Part shown: positions 41,768-50,618 of the stretch, one piece after another
Numbering within the stretch: position 1 is the first letter of the stretch
Layout of the letters: each line of letters begins with the position of its first letter
NCBI GenBank assembly: GCA_949292775.1
Contig: CASFBL010000003.1
Location: 1-64,000, forward strand
DNA: 64,000 bases
Source: an uncultured Eubacteriales bacterium
GTDB lineage: Bacteria; Bacillota; Clostridia; Oscillospirales; Acutalibacteraceae
Direction: 5' to 3'
Program-made: the position numbers and the translations under genes
The notes under the pieces: model-generated
Told to the model about the DNA's origin: nothing
Database searches by the model: none
Seen by the model: only the letters and a program-made list of their open reading frames with translations

Positions 41768-42466
41768 TTAAGGTTTCTGCGGGGTTTCGTTGCGGTAATC
41801 TTCCACAACCTTGCCGTCTTGAATGCGAATGACGCGTTTTGCCTGTTCGGCAATGCCGTTGTCGTGCGTTATCAATATAACCGTTCGGCCCTCTTCGTTG
41901 AGTTCGTGCAAAATCTGCATGACATCACGCCCGGAACGGCTGTCCAAGTTGCCGGTCGGTTCATCGGCTAAAATAATCGGCGGACGCGCCGCCACCGCGC
42001 GCGCAATCGCCACGCGCTGCTGCTGACCGCCGGACATCTGTTTCGGAAGATGATTAAGCCTGTGCCCAAGCCCGACGCGTTCCAGCGCTTCAACAGAAAG
42101 CTCATGACGCTGTTCGGCAGGCATGCCGCGGTAGACAAGCGGAAGCTCCACATTGCCTTGCGCAGTCAGGCTTGAAATCAGGTTAAATCCTTGGAAAATA
42201 AAGCCAATCTGTTTGTTTCGAATTTCAGAAAGCTGGTCGTCGGTCATGTGCGAAACATTTTCACCGTCCAGATAATACTCGCCGCTTGTGGGCACATCCA
42301 AAAGCCCGAGCATATTCATCAGCGTAGATTTGCCCGAACCGGACTGCCCGACAATGGCGATAAAATCACCGCGGTCCATGGAAAGCGAAATCCCATCGAG
42401 TGCGCGGACTTCATTTTCGCCGGGATTATAAATTTTATACAGGTCTTTTACTTCAATCAAATGCAT
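41768..42466 (-). CDS. ABC transporter ATP-binding protein (MacB/LolD type)
   Basis: ATPase of 232 residues of the MacB/LolD/FtsE class. Walker A is [18 protein letters not shown]-loop [14 protein letters not shown], signature [16 protein letters not shown], Walker [16 protein letters not shown], switch [16 protein letters not shown]. These ATPases pair with FtsX/MacB-like permeases that move lipids, lipoproteins or peptides. No permease gene is beside it on either side. TGGTGG precedes the ATG at 42466. It is transcribed away from the spoVA genes. Confidence 0.92.
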   Translation of the reverse strand: MHLIEVKDLYKIYNPGENEVRALDGISLSMDRGDFIAIVGQSGSGKSTLMNMLGLLDVPTSGEYYLDGENVSHMTDDQLSEIRNKQIGFIFQGFNLISSLTAQGNVELPLVYRGMPAEQRHELSVEALERVGLGHRLNHLPKQMSGGQQQRVAIARAVAARPPIILADEPTGNLDSRSGRDVMQILHELNEEGRTVILITHDNGIAEQAKRVIRIQDGKVVEDYRNETPQKP

Positions 42467-42573
42467 AATTACCACCAATTAACAGCATACCGTATTTTCC
42501 ATTTGTTTTCAATGTATAAATTGTGAATTTTTCCCCGAAAAACGGTCATTCTAACCTTGAGGAGTTGAAAACC

Positions 42574-43017
42574 ATGTCTACCACGGGAAAAGAATATCGG
42601 TCTATGACACAGAAAGCGTCTCCGCCCTCGCCGAAAATCAAGGATTTGCTTTGGGCGTTTTTTGTCGGCGGTAGCATTTGCACTTTTGGGCAGGTACTGA
42701 ACACCCTTTATGAAAGCGCTGGATTTTCTGAAGATGGTGTGCGCGCCGCCACGCCGGTTACACTGATTGCGCTGACCGCCGTTTTTACCGGCATCGGCGT
42801 TTTTGACAAGCTGGCCAAGCACGCCGGGGCGGGTACTTTTGTGCCGATTACCGGGTTTGCCAATTCCATTGTCTCGCCCGCTATGGAGTTTCAGGCGGAG
42901 GGGCGCATCTTAGGCACCGGCGCAAAGCTTTTTTCAATTGCAGGGCCGGTGATTGCCTACGGCAGTTTTGCTGCGGTGATTTACGGGCTGATTGCTTATC
43001 TTTTCCGGTTGTATTAA
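42574..43017 (+). CDS. spoVAC: Stage V sporulation protein AC
   Basis: Membrane channel component for dipicolinic acid uptake into the forespore and release at germination. A 147-residue protein with about four to five helices: IKDLLWAFFVGGSICTFGQV, TPVTLIALTAVFTGIGVFD, then the family signature FVPITGFANSIVSPAMEFQ and RILGTGAKLFSIAGPVIAYG. GAGGAG ten bases before the ATG at 42574 sets the start. First gene of a compact three-gene unit. Confidence 0.93.
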   Translation: MSTTGKEYRSMTQKASPPSPKIKDLLWAFFVGGSICTFGQVLNTLYESAGFSEDGVRAATPVTLIALTAVFTGIGVFDKLAKHAGAGTFVPITGFANSIVSPAMEFQAEGRILGTGAKLFSIAGPVIAYGSFAAVIYGLIAYLFRLY

Positions 43018-43029
43018 GGAGGGTTTTTC

Positions 43030-44073
43030 TTGATTGTTCGGCAAGGGAAATACACCTTGAAACTGACTTCGCAGCCGTCCATCATCGGCAATGCCGCAGT
43101 CGCCGGGAAAACCGAAGGCGAAGGTCCCTTAAAAAACGAATTTGACCGCATTTTTTCCGATGACACGCTCGGTGAATCTTCCTTTGAAAAGGCAGAAAGC
43201 GCCTTACAGCGGGAAGCGATTTTGCGCGCGCTCGACAAAGCGGAAAAAACGCCGTCTGATATAGATTATATCCTTGCAGGCGACCTTTTAAACCAATGCA
43301 TCGGCACTTCGTTTGGCATCCGGGAATTCGGCATTCCGTTTTTAGGACTGTATGGCGCGTGCTCCACTATGGCGCTTTCATTAGGTCTTGCAAGCGTTTT
43401 GGTAGAAGCGCAGGCGGCACAAACGGCAATCGCCTCGACCTCATCACATTACTGTTCGGCAGAGCGACAGTTCCGGCAGCCGCTGGAATATGGCGGCCAA
43501 CGCCCGCAGACTGCGCAAAGGACCGCGACAGCCGCGGGGGCAAGCGTGGTTTCGGCGCACTGCCCGAATAAGCCGTCGGTTTCGGCAGTCACTTTCGGAA
43601 AAATCATGGATTTAGGCATCAAGGATTCCAACAACATGGGTGCGGCGATGGCACCGGCGGCATCGGAAACCATTTTCGCCTTTTTCGACGACACCGCCAC
43701 AACGCCTGACGATTACGATTTGATTTTGACCGGCGACCTCGGCAAAGTCGGCGCTTCTCTGCTTCTGGACCTTTTGAAAAAAGACCACGGCATTGATTTG
43801 CGCAGGCACCACGCCGACTGCGGACTTCTGCTTTACGATGCAGAAAAGCAGGATGTACATGCGGGCGGCTCCGGCTGCGGCTGTGCAGGCAGCGTGTTCA
43901 ATTCTTATATTCTCCGCCGCCTGCAAAACGGAGAACTTAAACGGGTACTGCTGGTTGCAACAGGTGCTTTGATGTCCGCGACTTCTGCACTGCAGGGGGA
44001 AAGCATCCCCTCCATCGCGCACGCGGTGCTTGTGGAAACGCCGCAGCAGCAACCCTTAGGAGGAAAATCATAA
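43030..44073 (+). CDS. spoVAD: Stage V sporulation protein AD
   Basis: Soluble thiolase-like protein that binds dipicolinic acid at the forespore inner membrane. A 347-residue protein: family blocks IDYILAGDLLNQCIGTSFGI, LGLYGACSTMALSLGLASVL, TASSTSSHYCSAERQFRQP-like (ASTSSHYCSAERQFRQPLEY), and the C-terminal GCGCAGSVFNSYILRRLQNG and VATGALMSATSALQGESIP. The initiation codon is TTG at 43030, six bases after AAGGAGGG, twelve bases beyond spoVAC. Confidence 0.94.
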   Translation: MIVRQGKYTLKLTSQPSIIGNAAVAGKTEGEGPLKNEFDRIFSDDTLGESSFEKAESALQREAILRALDKAEKTPSDIDYILAGDLLNQCIGTSFGIREFGIPFLGLYGACSTMALSLGLASVLVEAQAAQTAIASTSSHYCSAERQFRQPLEYGGQRPQTAQRTATAAGASVVSAHCPNKPSVSAVTFGKIMDLGIKDSNNMGAAMAPAASETIFAFFDDTATTPDDYDLILTGDLGKVGASLLLDLLKKDHGIDLRRHHADCGLLLYDAEKQDVHAGGSGCGCAGSVFNSYILRRLQNGELKRVLLVATGALMSATSALQGESIPSIAHAVLVETPQQQPLGGKS

Positions 44074-44255
44074 TGGATATTTTTTTACGCGATATGCGTA
44101 TTCTCGGAACCGGAGCAAAAATGCTCAAGATTCTGTATCTTCTGAAAACGGCACTGACGGTTGCGATAATAGTCTTTTCCGTTTCGGAGGTTGCCGGCGC
44201 GCTGCGAAAATCCACAGCCGTCCGGCAGCTCATCTCCGGTTCTTCCGCCGAGTAA
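44073..44255 (+). CDS. 60-residue single-pass membrane protein in place of spoVAE
   Basis: Not recognised. It starts at the ATG overlapping the spoVAD stop (TAATG) with a strong AGGAGG upstream, so it is very likely translated. One membrane helix (ILYLLKTALTVAIIVFSVSEVAG) is followed by a basic tail. The N-terminal part has MRILGTGAKML, sharing RILGTGAK exactly with the C-terminal region of SpoVAC in the same operon. In Bacillus and most clostridia the next gene is spoVAE, a larger polytopic protein; this protein is too short to be it. A SpoVA-associated accessory subunit or a shortened SpoVAE relative are both possible. Confidence 0.7.
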   Translation: MDIFLRDMRILGTGAKMLKILYLLKTALTVAIIVFSVSEVAGALRKSTAVRQLISGSSAE

Positions 44256-44264
44256 ATTCGGCGA

Positions 44265-44299
44265 AAAAAGCCACCCGTTGCTTTAACGGGTGGCTTTTT
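44265..44299. terminator. Bidirectional intrinsic terminator
   Basis: GCCACCCGTT/AACGGGTGGC stem with T runs on both strands, between the spoVA unit and hflX. Confidence 0.92.
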
Positions 44300-44322
44300 C
44301 GTTTTCGATAATATGAAAGGCT

Positions 44323-45570
44323 TTACATAAAATAGGGTTTGAATTTTTCAAGGTCGTTTGCTTCTGCAATTACCTCGGCGCGCGTACCTTCAGGCAGATA
44401 TTCCTCAGAAAGCACCTGCCCATTTTGCCGAATCTCTGCTAAAATCCCGCCTTTATCAAATGGAATGAGAAGTGTAGCGCGCATCCGTTTACGCGAAAGC
44501 GCCCGCTCCATTTCAGAAAGCAGACCTTCTATGCCCTCGCCGGTTTTTGCGCTGATACACACGGTTTTGCCCATGGTCGCCACATCGTAAATTGACGGAA
44601 TCAAGTCGCACTTGTTCATTACGGTAATAACCGGCGTGTGCTCAGCGCCAAGTTCACGAAGGAGGTTTTCCGTAACCTCAATATGGTCAGCACATTCGGA
44701 ACTGGAAGCATCGCACACATTCAAAATCAAATCGGCGTCGCGTGCTTCTTCCAGCGTAGATTTAAACGCCTCAACCAAGTGATGCGGCAAGCGCCGCACA
44801 AGACCGACGGTGTCAATCAGCATAACCGCCTGCCCGTTCGGCAGCGTCAGCTTACGCGCGGTCGGGTCTAATGTGGCAAAGAGCTTATCCTCTGCGAGCA
44901 CCCCGGCCGAGGTTAGGTAATTCATTAAGGTGGATTTTCCGGCATTGGTATAGCCGACAATGGCGACAGAAATTACACCGTCTTTTTTGCGGCGGGTTCG
45001 CTGCGCGTTGCGGCGCTTTTCAATTTGCCGAAGAGTCTCTTCCAGCGCATAAATCCGGCGGCGGATGTGCCGGCGGTCGCTTTCGAGCTTGCTTTCACCG
45101 GGTCCTCGCGTGCCGATACCGCCGCCAAGCCTGGAAAGGCTTTGGCCTTCACCCCGAAGCCGTGGAAGCGCGTAGTTGAGCTGTGCAAGCTCCACCTGAA
45201 TTTTGCCCTCGCTGCTTCTGGCACGCTGGGCAAAAATGTCCAAAATCAGCGTGGTACGGTCCACGACGCGCACACCGGTTTCCTTTTCCAAATTTCGCTG
45301 CTGCGCGGGGCTTAATTCCCCGTCGGCTATCAGCAAATCAATTTCGTTTTGCTCGCAAAAAGTCTTGGCCTCTGCAAGGCGACCGCTGCCGATATAGGTT
45401 GCAGGGTTGGGGTTTTCGAGCTTTTGCGACAGCACGCCCGCCACCTCGGCACCGGCGGTAGACGCCAGCTCTTCCAATTCCGCAAGCGAAGCTTCGCTAT
45501 CATATTCACCGGTATCGACGCCCACAAGCAAAGCGCGTTCCGGCTCCTGCCGGTTTTCGTAAAATTCCAT
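44323..45570 (-). CDS. hflX: GTPase HflX
   Basis: Ribosome-associated GTPase that rescues or splits stalled 70S ribosomes. A 415-residue protein: N-terminal HflX domain with GVDTGEYDSEASLAELEELA and NPATYIGSGRLAEAKTF, middle signature LPRLRGEGQSLSRLGGGIGT with GPGESKLESDRRHIRRRI, then the G domain with VGYTNAGKSTLMNYLT (G1), the VLAEDKLFATLDPTAR switch, IDTVGLVRRLPHHLVEAF (G3) and VMNKCDLI (G4). AAAGGAAA before 45570 fixes the start; the frame continues to 45639. Confidence 0.97.
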   Translation of the reverse strand: MEFYENRQEPERALLVGVDTGEYDSEASLAELEELASTAGAEVAGVLSQKLENPNPATYIGSGRLAEAKTFCEQNEIDLLIADGELSPAQQRNLEKETGVRVVDRTTLILDIFAQRARSSEGKIQVELAQLNYALPRLRGEGQSLSRLGGGIGTRGPGESKLESDRRHIRRRIYALEETLRQIEKRRNAQRTRRKKDGVISVAIVGYTNAGKSTLMNYLTSAGVLAEDKLFATLDPTARKLTLPNGQAVMLIDTVGLVRRLPHHLVEAFKSTLEEARDADLILNVCDASSSECADHIEVTENLLRELGAEHTPVITVMNKCDLIPSIYDVATMGKTVCISAKTGEGIEGLLSEMERALSRKRMRATLLIPFDKGGILAEIRQNGQVLSEEYLPEGTRAEVIAEANDLEKFKPYFM

Positions 45571-45637
45571 AGTTGTTTCCTTTTGTTTTTCACTCGGATT
45601 TTTTATTAGTTTACCACAAATTAAGCGCATCAGCAAC

Positions 45638-45670
45638 AAAAAACCGCGCAGAGGTGTTCTGCACGGTTTT
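45638..45670 (-). terminator. Intrinsic terminator of the serine hydrolase gene
   Basis: AAAACCGTGCAGA paired with TCTGCGCGGTTTT on the minus strand, continuing into TTTTTT. Confidence 0.85.
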
Positions 45671-45697
45671 GCTTTATGTAAAGTTTTTAAGCTTTAC

Positions 45698-47296
45698 TTA
45701 ATCAATGAATTTTCCGTAATGCTTCGGTTCGGCAAGCGGCGGAGCAAAGCGAATTAAAATCTGCGCCGCACGGGCAAGCACCGGGTTTTTGATAACCTCT
45801 TTTAAGCTTACAATCAAAGAATCGCAAATCTTATAGGTCGACGGCGTGGAGGTCGGCGTAATTGTGACGCGGTCTTTGCGGCGGAACAGGAAATTCAAAT
45901 CTCGTTTGCCGATGGTCTCAATCGGTCGGATAGAGATTTTCAAATTGATATCATCAAGCCAAACCGCGTTAGCACACACCTTAAAGGCGGTTTTGCCAAG
46001 GGTCATTGTTCCATAGCGGAAGTGACCGTCCATGCCGCAGGCAACGGTATTGTTTTCATCGCCCTCGTCCCAGGTAATGGAGCACTCGTGTTCTTTAAAC
46101 CTAAAGCGGATATTGTCAATATTGCCGGCGCGGTCGGACATCATAAAGGTGACCGCCAGCGGCAGCATGCTCATGGGGAAACCAATGAGATTGAGCAAGA
46201 TCTTTTTGCGCACCTTAATTGTTCTGCCCTCAATCTTCTTTTCAAGCAAAGAGCGTGGGGAAACGGTCGGGCGGTCTATATGTGTCGGCTCGATTTGCAG
46301 AGGCTTTCTTTCAGCATTTTCGTTAAAAAACGCATTGGGGAAAAACTTCCAAATCGCTTCGCGCGCCTGTGCTTCCACGGGGATAGCCGCCGTTGTGATG
46401 ATAGAAGCGTCCAGCTCGGGGAAGTTTATCGCGAACTGCGAGAACATGCCGTCAGCACGATAAGAGGGGGACTGTGTATCGTTCATCCAGAAGCAATAGC
46501 CGTATCCGCAGTTGCAGTCCGGGTCTTCGCTCGGCATATGAATGTCGCCGATTTGGTTTTTAGTCGCTTCCACTGCCCACTCTTTCGGAATAACCCGTCT
46601 GCCGCGGTATTTTCCCTCATGGAGATAGCAGTCGGCGAATTTTGCCAAATCCTCTGTGGTAATGTAAAGCCCCCAGCCGCCGGCCTCGACCCCATTTTGG
46701 TCGGTTTCCCAAAACGGTGTTTCAATGCCAAGCGGTTCAAACAGACGCGGTGTCAAATAGTCAATCACACTCATTTTCGTCACGCGGTGCAGAATGGCGC
46801 AAAGCATATAGATGTTTTCATTGACATAGAGATATTCCGTGCCGGGTTCAAACACCCACGGGGAATTGATGAAATCCTCAATCCAGTCGATTTTGCCTTT
46901 GTTCGCCATCATATCCGTCTGTTTGCCGGAAGTCATGGTCAAAAGGGTGCGCACTGTCATCTTTTGAAAATATTCATGCGGGGTACGCGGCGGGTAATCC
47001 GGGAAAAAGTCCGTCACAACATCGTCCAAAGACAAAAGCCCTTCGGTGATTGCAAACCCCACTGCAGTCGCTGTAAAGCTTTTGCTGACGGAATACATTG
47101 TATGTTTGGTGTTGGCATCAAACGGCTCATTGTACCATTCAGCGGCAACCTTGCCGTGGCGCAAAACCATCAGGCTGTGGAACTCCAGCTCTTCCTTTTG
47201 GATATAGTCGATGAACTGCTCAACGACCTCGGCATAAACGCCGACATCCTCAGGCGATGCAGCACGCGGTAAATCTGTTCTGCTCATGGGAATCAT
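45698..47296 (-). CDS. Beta-lactamase-family serine hydrolase
   Basis: Penicillin-binding/class-C-beta-lactamase-fold hydrolase, 532 residues. The nucleophile motif SxxK is HTMYSVSKSFTATAVGFAIT with Ser69 and Lys72. The second motif Y-x-N is TEYLYVNENIYM (Tyr157, Asn159). A catalytic domain of about 330 residues is followed by a 200-residue C-terminal beta-rich domain of unknown role. There is no signal peptide, so it is probably cytoplasmic, an esterase or D-amino-acid amidase-like enzyme more than a drug-resistance enzyme. Start: the ATG at 47296 with AAAGGG five bases upstream is preferred to the one at 47332, which lies almost at the predicted transcript end. Confidence 0.82.
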   Translation of the reverse strand: MIPMSRTDLPRAASPEDVGVYAEVVEQFIDYIQKEELEFHSLMVLRHGKVAAEWYNEPFDANTKHTMYSVSKSFTATAVGFAITEGLLSLDDVVTDFFPDYPPRTPHEYFQKMTVRTLLTMTSGKQTDMMANKGKIDWIEDFINSPWVFEPGTEYLYVNENIYMLCAILHRVTKMSVIDYLTPRLFEPLGIETPFWETDQNGVEAGGWGLYITTEDLAKFADCYLHEGKYRGRRVIPKEWAVEATKNQIGDIHMPSEDPDCNCGYGYCFWMNDTQSPSYRADGMFSQFAINFPELDASIITTAAIPVEAQAREAIWKFFPNAFFNENAERKPLQIEPTHIDRPTVSPRSLLEKKIEGRTIKVRKKILLNLIGFPMSMLPLAVTFMMSDRAGNIDNIRFRFKEHECSITWDEGDENNTVACGMDGHFRYGTMTLGKTAFKVCANAVWLDDINLKISIRPIETIGKRDLNFLFRRKDRVTITPTSTPSTYKICDSLIVSLKEVIKNPVLARAAQILIRFAPPLAEPKHYGKFID

Positions 47297-47341
47297 CACT
47301 GCCCTTTCACATTTTGGAAGAATCTTTTTCATAACTGTTGT

Positions 47342-47370
47342 ATTCTACCATATCTCAAGCAGAAAATCAA
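47342..47370 (-). promoter_or_regulatory. Promoter of the serine hydrolase gene
   Basis: Minus-strand TTGATT, a 17-base spacer and TAGAAT, just downstream of the ilvE terminator. Confidence 0.7.
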
Positions 47371-47380
47371 TATTATGCGC

Positions 47381-47408
47381 AAAAAAGGCGGGCAAAGCGC
47401 CCGCCTTT
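47381..47408 (-). terminator. Intrinsic terminator of ilvE
   Basis: GGCGGGC/GCCCGCC stem with a five-base loop, then T6 on the minus strand, about 35 bases after the ilvE stop. Confidence 0.9.
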
Positions 47409-47443
47409 CGGAGAAAATAGACAACTTTATTTCTGCCCGTTCA

Positions 47444-48511
47444 TTAGTCGACCTTTACAGTCCAGCCAAATTTATCAGGCCGTTTGCCCCACTGAATTCC
47501 GGTCAGCTCATCATAAAGTTTCTGGGAAAGCGCACCGATTTCACCGTTGTTAATCGGCATAACTTTGTCGCCGACACGCAGCTCGCCAATGGGAGAAATA
47601 ACCGCGGCAGTACCACTGCCGAAAGCTTCGAGCAGTCTGCCCTCGTCAAATGCTTTTTCCAGTTCGTCCACGGAAATGCGGCGCTCAGAAACATTGTAGC
47701 CCCAGTCCTTAAGAATTTCGACACAGGACATACGGGTTATACCGCCAAGGATACTGCCGGTGTCCAGAGAAGGCGTAACAACTTCGCCGTCGAGCACAAA
47801 GAAAACATTCATGGTGCCGACTTCTTCGACATATTTGCGCTCCACACCGTCAAGCCACAGCACCTGCGTGTAACCGAGCTTTTCAGCAACATCCTGCGCT
47901 TTTAAAGAAGTTGCATAGTTGCCGCCGGTCTTGGTGAAACCGACACCGCCTTTTACCGCGCGGACATATTCATTTTCCACATAGATTTTAACCGGGTTAA
48001 GCCCTTCAGGATAATAAGCGCCAACCGGAGAAAGGATAATGGAGAAAATCAAATGCTTTGCGGGATGCACGCCGACATGGGCATCCACAGCAAAAATAAA
48101 CGGACGGATATAAAGAGAAGTCCCTTCTGCAGTGGGAACCCAGTCACGGTCAACACTGACAAGCTGTTTGATGGCTTCAACCGCAAATTCCTCGTCGATT
48201 TTCGGAATGCACAGACGGTCGCAGGAACGATTCAAACGCGCCATGTTCTTGTCAGGACGGAACAAAAGGATTTCGCCTTTTTCGGTGCGGTACGCTTTTA
48301 AGCCCTCAAAAACTTCCTGCGCATAGTGCAGAACCATTGCAGCGGGGTCAAGTTCGAACGGCGCATACGGAACAATGCGCGGGTCATGCCAGCCCTGACC
48401 CTCATCATAGTTCATAATGAACATATGATCGGTGTAATAGTTTCCGAAGCCCAGTGCATTTTGGTCTGGTTTTGCTTTCGGATGCGTGGTTCTTTCAATT
48501 TTAATTTCCAT
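47444..48511 (-). CDS. ilvE: Branched-chain amino acid aminotransferase
   Basis: PLP fold-type IV enzyme for the last step of valine, leucine and isoleucine synthesis or the first of breakdown. 355 residues. FELDPAAMVLHYAQEVFEGL with EGLKAYRT (substrate loop), RPDKNMARLNRSCDRLCIP, PLP lysine region VKGGVGFTKTGGNYATSLKA, VGTMNVFFVLDGEVVTPSLD, and FGSGTAAVISPIGELRVGD near the end. This is the long eukaryote-like/Bacillus YbgE-type form. GGAGATG seven bases upstream sets the start at 48511. It follows the FlaA1/EpsC-type gene by 19 bases, so they are probably co-transcribed although unrelated in role. Confidence 0.95.
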   Translation of the reverse strand: MEIKIERTTHPKAKPDQNALGFGNYYTDHMFIMNYDEGQGWHDPRIVPYAPFELDPAAMVLHYAQEVFEGLKAYRTEKGEILLFRPDKNMARLNRSCDRLCIPKIDEEFAVEAIKQLVSVDRDWVPTAEGTSLYIRPFIFAVDAHVGVHPAKHLIFSIILSPVGAYYPEGLNPVKIYVENEYVRAVKGGVGFTKTGGNYATSLKAQDVAEKLGYTQVLWLDGVERKYVEEVGTMNVFFVLDGEVVTPSLDTGSILGGITRMSCVEILKDWGYNVSERRISVDELEKAFDEGRLLEAFGSGTAAVISPIGELRVGDKVMPINNGEIGALSQKLYDELTGIQWGKRPDKFGWTVKVD

Positions 48512-48530
48512 AACAAACATCTCCAATGTT

Positions 48531-50441
48531 TTATTTATCTGATTTATAATTCGGCACAAGTTCCTTTAAAAACGCTCTGGACTCCTGCGGCGTCATTTCA
48601 GGAATTCTTGCGATATGCCGCATCAAAGCCGCGTCGTCGAACTCGCTCGGCGCCGCAACAAAGATTTTGTCATTTTCCGTTTTGTGCATTCCGGCTTTTT
48701 CCGACGGCAAAATCAATTCTTCATAAAGCTTTTCACCGGGTCTAAGCCCAGTAAACTGAATGTCAATATCCACATACGGTTCATACCCGGAAAGCTTAAT
48801 CAGCTTTTCAGCAAGCGTCACGATTTTAACCGGTTCGCCCATATCCAAAACGAAGATTTCCCCGCCCTTGGCAAGGCCGCCCGCCTGCACAACAAGCTGT
48901 GCCGCTTCGGGAATGGTCATGAAATAGCGGGTAATATCGGGATGCGTCACGGTAAGCGGTCCGCCGTGTTCAAGCTGCTCTTTAAACAGCGGGATAACAC
49001 TGCCGTTGGAACCAAGCACATTGCCGAACCGAACGGCGGCAAACTTCGTCGATTTTGAAATCTTTGCAAAATGCTGAATGACCAGCTCACAACAACGCTT
49101 GGAAGCGCCCATAACATTGGTGGGGTTCACGGCCTTGTCGGTGGAAAGCAAAACAAAGTTCCGAACACCAAATTCGTCCGCAATCTTTGCAGTATTGTAA
49201 GTTCCCAAAATATTGTTCTTGATTGCCTCGTAAGGGCTTTCCTCCATAAGAGGCACATGCTTATGCGCCGCAGCATGGAACACACTGGTCGGGTGGAATT
49301 CCTCAAACACCTCACGAAGGCGATCCTCTTCGCGCACAGAACCGATGCGAATTTCGATTTGCGGCGTACCGAAATACTGCAAATCCAACGAGTTTTTCAA
49401 TGCATAAGCATTGTTTTCATAAATATCAAAGATAACGATTTTTTCCGGATTATATCGGGCAATCTGCCGGCAAAGCTCTGAACCAATCGACCCGCCGCCG
49501 CCTGTGACCAAAACGACCTCATCGTGCAGGTACCGGCAAATCTCTCGATTGAGCTCGATTTGCGGACGAGAAAGCAAGTCGAGAATGTCGACCTGACGCG
49601 CCTCTTTCAAAGTCGATTTGCGCCCTGTAAATTCCGTGTGATCAGAAGCCATTTTAATCACGCAGCCGGTTTCCACCATTTTTTCGAGAATCTCGCGCTT
49701 GCGCGCTTCCGCGATATCGGTGATGCAGAAATAGATTTGATCGATTTCATATTTTTTCACAGCAGCTGCGACCTGGTCGCAATTTCCGACCACCGGTGTA
49801 CCTATAACAGAAAGACCCTGTTTTTTAACATCGTCATCTAAAACGGCAACCGGCACGCCAAGGCGGTAATCGGTCATTTGCAGCTCAGTAACCAGCGCGC
49901 TGCCCACAGAGCCGGCGCCGACAATCAAAATGCGTTTCGCAGGAATAACGCTGTTCTTGCCGCTGCGGCGTTTCCCTTCCGTTGTAAGCAATCGCATAGA
50001 ACGGTTCCAAATACGAACAAACAGGCATATCGCCATAATCAACAGTGCAGAGTCAATATAAACCGAAGGCGGCAGAACATTAAAATACAGCGGCATGTCT
50101 ACGCCTTTGGTCTCAATCAGATAGCGGCAAAGCTTCATGCCGGCATAGTCACAGCTCCAGACGATCACGGTAGCCAATATTGTCGAAACTCCGAAACGGA
50201 TGATCTCATAAAGCCCGGCATACCGCCAAATAATGTTATAGAGATGAAAAAGTGCATAAACCCCGATATAAGCCAAAATCACATAAGGAATCCGCAGGCT
50301 GAGCTGTCTTGCAAGGCTTTCGTCCATGATGAAATTCCAGTGCACAAAAACCATCACAAAATAAATCACATTGATGATTACAATGTCCGCCAGCGTAAGG
50401 CCGACAGCTCTTTTGTTCAATACGCGCTTCTTATTTTGCAC
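48531..50441 (-). CDS. Membrane-bound nucleoside-diphosphate-sugar dehydratase/epimerase (EpsC/CapD/FlaA1 long form)
   Basis: Likely UDP-GlcNAc 4,6-dehydratase feeding synthesis of an unusual deoxy-amino sugar for capsule or exopolysaccharide. 636 residues: four N-terminal membrane helices (from IVIINVIYFVMVFVHWNFIM to LLIMAICLFVRIW), a CoA-binding-like Rossmann domain (ILIVGAGSVGSALVTEL), then the SDR domain with VLVTGGGGSIGSELCRQIA, FHAAAHKHVPLME, LLSTDKAVNPTNVMGASKR and MTIPEAAQLVVQAGG. As in other long forms, the catalytic Tyr of Y-x3-K is Met (MGASK). Initiation is at GTG 50441 behind GGGGGAG. No glycosyltransferase cluster surrounds it. Confidence 0.9.
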   Translation of the reverse strand: MQNKKRVLNKRAVGLTLADIVIINVIYFVMVFVHWNFIMDESLARQLSLRIPYVILAYIGVYALFHLYNIIWRYAGLYEIIRFGVSTILATVIVWSCDYAGMKLCRYLIETKGVDMPLYFNVLPPSVYIDSALLIMAICLFVRIWNRSMRLLTTEGKRRSGKNSVIPAKRILIVGAGSVGSALVTELQMTDYRLGVPVAVLDDDVKKQGLSVIGTPVVGNCDQVAAAVKKYEIDQIYFCITDIAEARKREILEKMVETGCVIKMASDHTEFTGRKSTLKEARQVDILDLLSRPQIELNREICRYLHDEVVLVTGGGGSIGSELCRQIARYNPEKIVIFDIYENNAYALKNSLDLQYFGTPQIEIRIGSVREEDRLREVFEEFHPTSVFHAAAHKHVPLMEESPYEAIKNNILGTYNTAKIADEFGVRNFVLLSTDKAVNPTNVMGASKRCCELVIQHFAKISKSTKFAAVRFGNVLGSNGSVIPLFKEQLEHGGPLTVTHPDITRYFMTIPEAAQLVVQAGGLAKGGEIFVLDMGEPVKIVTLAEKLIKLSGYEPYVDIDIQFTGLRPGEKLYEELILPSEKAGMHKTENDKIFVAAPSEFDDAALMRHIARIPEMTPQESRAFLKELVPNYKSDK

Positions 50442-50471
50442 AATTCTCCCCCGTTTGATTTTATTAAATGA

Positions 50472-50500
50472 ATTTTACTCTTTTCTTTTGCATATGTCAA
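50472..50500 (-). promoter_or_regulatory. Promoter of the EpsC/CapD-like gene and ilvE
   Basis: Minus-strand TTGACA, a 17-base spacer and TAAAAT, about 30 bases before the GTG start. Confidence 0.75.
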
Positions 50501-50556
50501 TAAAACCGGCTTTATAAAATTCAATATTTATTGTATGTAAAATGCCCCGGAAAAGG

Positions 50557-50585
50557 TTGAAAACACCTGAAAATAATGATAAAAT
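50557..50585 (+). promoter_or_regulatory. Promoter of the recJ-rel operon
   Basis: TTGAAA, a 17-base spacer and TAAAAT, 33 bases before the recJ ATG. Confidence 0.65.
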
Positions 50586-50618
50586 TATTAAATATCGAAT
50601 TTTGAAAGGAGAGATTCC

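Noticed and set aside
42480..42573. Sigma-G-type promoter before spoVAC
   Set aside because: GCATA at 42485 and CAATGTA at 42510 resemble the elements, but the spacer is about 20 bases where 17-18 is expected, so I did not list it.
46022..47272. A 416-codon open frame on plus, antisense to the serine hydrolase
   Set aside because: The minus-strand frame has SxxK and YxN motifs and a good ribosome binding site; the plus frame has no recognisable motif and mirrors codon structure of the real gene.
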